Shown piece after piece: positions 25,225 to 27,233 of a stretch of DNA of 27,233 nt. Below the pieces are notes generated by a model. The model saw only the letters and a program-made list of their open reading frames with translations, did not search any database and had not been told where the DNA came from. The position numbers were made by a program, and so were the translations under genes. The number at the start of each line of letters is the position of its first letter. Position 1 is the first letter of the stretch. This DNA is from Spirochaetia bacterium (GTDB lineage Bacteria > Spirochaetota > Spirochaetia > Treponematales > Breznakiellaceae): NCBI GenBank assembly GCA_025997675.1, contig BNUX01000038.1:1-27233 (forward strand), given 5' to 3'.

Positions 25225-25401
25225 ATGGATGCTGATGATAAAGCTGTTTTACGGCGGATTGCCGAGGGTGTTGACCGGCTGGCGGCGGCTATCCCGAAAC
25301 CTGAAAGCAAAGTAATGAGGGTATTTGGGGTTATCGCCACCATCGTGGGGGCCGCCGGTGTTATCGCCATAGCGGATAATGTTGTGGGATGGTTTAAGTA
25401 G
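25225..25401 (+). CDS. Small membrane protein of 58 aa
   Basis: Reads MDADDKAVLRRIAEGVDRLA.. then a single hydrophobic helix (VFGVIATIVGAAGVIAIA, about 33-50) and ends GWFK. The N-terminal half is an amphipathic, charged helix, so it is probably an inner-membrane protein with a cytoplasmic head. Not recognised. It follows a near-consensus promoter and is followed 9 bp later by a second tiny membrane ORF. Small size, promoter strength and position beside a toxin-antitoxin pair fit an accessory or toxin-like role, but that is speculation. Confidence 0.6.
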   Translation: MDADDKAVLRRIAEGVDRLAAAIPKPESKVMRVFGVIATIVGAAGVIAIADNVVGWFK

Positions 25402-25410
25402 GAGGGTATT

Positions 25411-25497
25411 ATGCAGTTGTTTTTGGGTATCGTGTTGATAGGAGCTTCAATTTCCCTATTTTACCTGATCCACTATGTTAAAAAGCACAGAATGTAA
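25411..25497 (+). CDS. Tiny membrane peptide of 28 aa
   Basis: MQLFLGIVLIGASISLFYLI followed by HYVKKHRM: one transmembrane helix with a basic cytoplasmic tail. The Shine-Dalgarno AGGAGGG sits five bases before the ATG and is among the best in the window, which argues for real translation despite the length. It resembles in form (not sequence) small hydrophobic toxins and regulatory membrane peptides. It is probably co-transcribed with the 58-aa gene. Confidence 0.5.
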   Translation: MQLFLGIVLIGASISLFYLIHYVKKHRM

Positions 25498-25571
25498 AGG
25501 CGGTATGCGCTCGATACGGCATAGGGTATCGTGTCACCTAAAATCGGTATCCTTCCGCATTTTTGGTCCCC

Positions 25572-25600
25572 TTGTTTTACCTTCTTTTTCATGCTATAAT
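25572..25600 (+). promoter_or_regulatory. Promoter TTGTTT-17-TATAAT for the YafQ toxin-antitoxin operon; predicted leaderless
   Basis: TTGTTT (25572-25577), 17 bp, perfect TATAAT (25595-25600). The start point is expected at about 25607, directly at the ATG at 25608. The intervening TGAGAAC has no Shine-Dalgarno. Confidence 0.6.
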
Positions 25601-25607
25601 TGAGAAC

Positions 25608-25880
25608 ATGACTATAGAGCAAACCGTAGACGTACCCGCCAGCCATCGGCTGACGATTGATGTGCCCCGCGATATACCGGCGGGGAGGACTATACTCGCC
25701 TTTACCCCGGCTCCAGCCGGGGAGTGCCCCCCGGATCACACGCCCAACGCCGAAACCCTGGCCGCCAAAGCGGAATGTGATGCGATAATGCGGGGGGACA
25801 TCCCCGTCAAGTGGCATCGCCCCAAGAGCAATTCCCGGGAGGACATCCTGGCGTCTATCAGGGAAGCAATGGAAGATTAG
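25608..25880 (+). CDS. Antitoxin of a YafQ-type module, unusual beta-rich N-terminus
   Basis: 90 residues from the ATG at 25608; an upstream in-frame ATG (25563) would place the promoter inside the gene and is rejected. The N-terminus (TIEQTVDVPASHRLTIDVPR) looks like short beta strands rather than the ribbon-helix-helix of DinJ, the usual YafQ partner; the C-terminal part (REDILASIREAMED) is a typical helical toxin-wrapping tail. The toxin gene begins 3 bp downstream. Identification rests mainly on the neighbouring toxin. Autoregulation is likely by family habit. Confidence 0.7.
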   Translation: MTIEQTVDVPASHRLTIDVPRDIPAGRTILAFTPAPAGECPPDHTPNAETLAAKAECDAIMRGDIPVKWHRPKSNSREDILASIREAMED

Positions 25881-25883
25881 GGG

Positions 25884-26150
25884 GTGCGCGACTATACGTT
25901 TTCCAAGCAGTTCAGACGGGACTTCAAGCTGATGGAACGGCGACACCGGGATATGGACGCTATCAGTGAGATCATGAGCTTCCTTATAAGCGGCGAGCCC
26001 CTTCCGGCCCGTTGCCAGGAACATGGTTTGTCCGGCAATCTTAAAGTCTATACCGAATGTCATGTGGAAGGGGATTTGCTCATGACGTATATCCTTACCG
26101 AAGATACCGTCACCTTCCATCGCCTCGGCACCCACGCCGATCTGTTCTAA
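25884..26150 (+). CDS. YafQ-family mRNA interferase toxin
   Basis: 88 residues from a GTG start, the usual length for YafQ. The RelE/YafQ fold is clear: basic N-terminal helices (YTFSKQFRRDFKLMERRHRD) and a C-terminal sheet with all four active-site residues matching E. coli YafQ (H50, H63, D67, H87): H47 in EHGLSG, H60 and D64 in ECHVEGD, H84 in GTHADLF. These toxins cut mRNA on the ribosome. It appears intact and active. Translation probably depends on coupling to the antitoxin, as its GGGG is directly against the GTG. Confidence 0.92.
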   Translation: MRDYTFSKQFRRDFKLMERRHRDMDAISEIMSFLISGEPLPARCQEHGLSGNLKVYTECHVEGDLLMTYILTEDTVTFHRLGTHADLF

Positions 26151-26180
26151 CTATCATCGAATCACCTTTCCACACTTCTT

Positions 26181-26211
26181 AAAAAGCCGCCCCCGGTTTC
26201 CCGGAAGCGGC
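26181..26211 (-). terminator. Rho-independent terminator downstream of the repeat lipoprotein
   Basis: On the minus strand GCCGCTTCCGG, loop GAAA, CCGGGGGCGGC, then five T: an 11-bp stem with two G-U pairs. It is about 80 bp past the lipoprotein stop. Confidence 0.75.
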
Positions 26212-26243
26212 CTACTCGTAGGGAGCGCTAGTTGACCCGGAAA

Positions 26244-26280
26244 GCGGGGGCGCGGTCAGGAGACCGCCGGCTGCCCCCGC
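26244..26280 (-). ncRNA. Stable nested hairpin in the lipoprotein 3' untranslated region
   Basis: Outer stem GCGGGGGC/GCCCCCGC (26244-26251 with 26273-26280), inner stem GCGGTC/GACCGC (26252-26257 with 26262-26267), 4-nt loop, 5-nt bulge on one side. It lies between the stop codon (26291) and the terminator. No T run follows it, so it is not itself a terminator; it could protect the transcript 3' end or be an element of its own. Confidence 0.5.
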
Positions 26281-26290
26281 ATGGGTCCGC

Positions 26291-27208
26291 TTATGAGGGG
26301 AAAGCCACCCAGGGGGCATTCTTATTGGCGGTGGAAAGGGGTCCCGTAACCGGTTCGTTAACTATCCAATAGTCGCCTTCTTCGTCCCCCCAGACTACCT
26401 CCTTGCCTATGCCTGCGGTATTGCCGCTGATCGTTCCGCCGGTCTTGGTGAACGTGCCGCCTTCGATACCCACCCCGCCGCCGCCAGTGGCGGTATTGCC
26501 GCTGATCTCTCCGCCACTCATGGTGAACGTGCCGCCTGCGATACCCACCCCGCCGCCGCCAGTGGCGGTATTACCGCTGATCTCTCCACCCTTCATGGTG
26601 AACGTGCCGTCGACGACAAACACCCCGCCGCCGGTATTGCCGGTGATAGTCCCGCCGTGCATAACAAACTCCGCCAAGCTATTGTCCACATACACCAGCG
26701 GGGGGTTATCGCTGTCCTTGTTCCCTTTAAGCCCAGCATCCCACAGTATAAGCTTGCTGCCTGCCTTTTCAAGGGCGAATAAACCGTCCGTACCCGTTTG
26801 ATTGAGGGTACCGCCGCCCCGCAGGGAAACGATGGCGTTCTCCGCCAGTTCTATGTATACGCCCGCAACATCTACCGTACCGGTGATATTGAGCACATAG
26901 TTGCCGCCGCCGGCAGTTTCTATTGCGGTTTTGGCGGCCGTAAAATCATCGGCTGGGATGTTGAACGTGGTGGGTGTCACGCCTGCACCGAAGTCCCCTG
27001 CGTTCATTTCCGCCTCAGTGGGCTCGGTGGGCTCGGTGTCCCCGGTGTCCTCGGTGTCCTCGGTGGTGGTGACGGTGGGTACCGTAGGGGTGGTGGTGCC
27101 GGTGGTGTCGCTGTTACTTGTTGTGCCATTGTCGCACCCGGTTAGGGCCAATGCCCCGCCCAGCAAAAGAGCCAGGGCGGCTGTCAGTAAAAATTGCCAT
27201 TTCTTCAT
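26291..27208 (-). CDS. Beta-helix-like repeat lipoprotein
   Basis: 305 residues. Signal peptide with lipobox ALTGC (Cys25), then a Thr/Pro/Glu/Asp-rich linker (about 30-68) and a Gly-rich repeat domain. Short strands such as GGTFTMSGGEISGNTATGGG recur, the pattern of right-handed parallel beta helices in surface proteins. Probably a surface or periplasmic lipoprotein; ligand unknown. The start has a very strong TAAGGAGGG eight bases upstream. The last 30 residues (VVWGDEEGDYWIVNEPV onward) leave the repeat and look like a cap. Confidence 0.85.
   Translation of the reverse strand: MKKWQFLLTAALALLLGGALALTGCDNGTTSNSDTTGTTTPTVPTVTTTEDTEDTGDTEPTEPTEAEMNAGDFGAGVTPTTFNIPADDFTAAKTAIETAGGGNYVLNITGTVDVAGVYIELAENAIVSLRGGGTLNQTGTDGLFALEKAGSKLILWDAGLKGNKDSDNPPLVYVDNSLAEFVMHGGTITGNTGGGVFVVDGTFTMKGGEISGNTATGGGGVGIAGGTFTMSGGEISGNTATGGGGVGIEGGTFTKTGGTISGNTAGIGKEVVWGDEEGDYWIVNEPVTGPLSTANKNAPWVAFPS
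26405..26640 (-). repeat. 75-bp direct repeats inside the repeat lipoprotein gene
   Basis: Units start at 26447, 26522 and 26597 (period exactly 75 bp), with a partial unit at each end; each full unit encodes 25 residues. The two central units are nearly identical in DNA, so copy number can change by recombination or slippage. Confidence 0.85.
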
Positions 27209-27233
27209 CTTGTATTCCCTCCTTAGAATGGAA

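Noticed and set aside
25092..25370. Upstream extension of the protease frame
   Set aside because: It lacks a ribosome site, covers the divergent promoter and 58-aa gene, and the ATG at 25091 has AGGAG.
25473..26135. Long minus-strand frame opposite the toxin-antitoxin genes
   Set aside because: No ribosome site or family likeness; the plus strand has a promoter and an intact YafQ active site.

Overview
The window reads as chromosomal DNA of a Treponema-like spirochaete. The evidence is a seven-gene V-type ATPase operon in the spirochaetal order (E, DUF2764, A, B, D, I, K), a hairpin-less membrane-fusion protein resembling the Borrelia BesA type, lipoproteins with relaxed lipoboxes, a Maf/DUF115 protein, and high-GC coding DNA packed with 4-nt ATGA gene overlaps. 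A termite-gut treponeme is a reasonable guess, but species cannot be fixed from the sequence alone. No rRNA, tRNA, CRISPR array, IS element or prophage was seen.

Layout. 1-2250 (minus strand): a LysM/M23 envelope hydrolase, a 24-codon ORF, a small exported protein broken by a frameshift, and a truncated efflux adaptor with 11-bp-spaced direct repeats just upstream. 2298-6428 (plus): a compact signal peptidase I, a PASTA-containing penicillin-binding protein and a Maf-like DUF115 protein carrying a G10 tract, closed by a strong terminator. 6498-11385 (plus): a degenerate HD-GYP protein, a CorC/HlyC-type CBS protein, a perfectly phased 18-copy 21-bp tandem repeat, and a large polytopic membrane protein of unknown function. 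11341-16132 (minus): a tightly packed operon of a PD-(D/E)XK-like protein, two TPR proteins, a uracil phosphoribosyltransferase-like protein, DUF503 and a lipoprotein. 16199-24573 (minus): the V-ATPase operon with ispG at its end. 24595-27208: an accessory patch with a retropepsin-like protease plus a coupled 28-aa ORF, two tiny membrane proteins, a YafQ-type toxin-antitoxin pair, and a beta-helix-like repeat lipoprotein with a structured 3' end.

How it fits together. The left half is mostly cell envelope (hydrolase, transpeptidase, protein export, efflux). The V-ATPase genes encode an ion-translocating rotary ATPase whose c-subunit keeps the side-chain ligands of the Na+ site known from Enterococcus hirae NtpK.

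Most notable: (i) three independent sigma70-type promoters with 17-bp spacers whose predicted start sites fall at or next to the start codon of genes with no Shine-Dalgarno (lepB, a 58-aa membrane protein, the YafQ antitoxin), suggesting leaderless transcripts; (ii) a G10 tract inside the Maf-like gene, a possible phase switch; (iii) the 21-bp array at 8883-9260; (iv) an OmpR/PhoB-like triple direct repeat ahead of the efflux adaptor; (v) an HD-GYP protein lacking key metal ligands.
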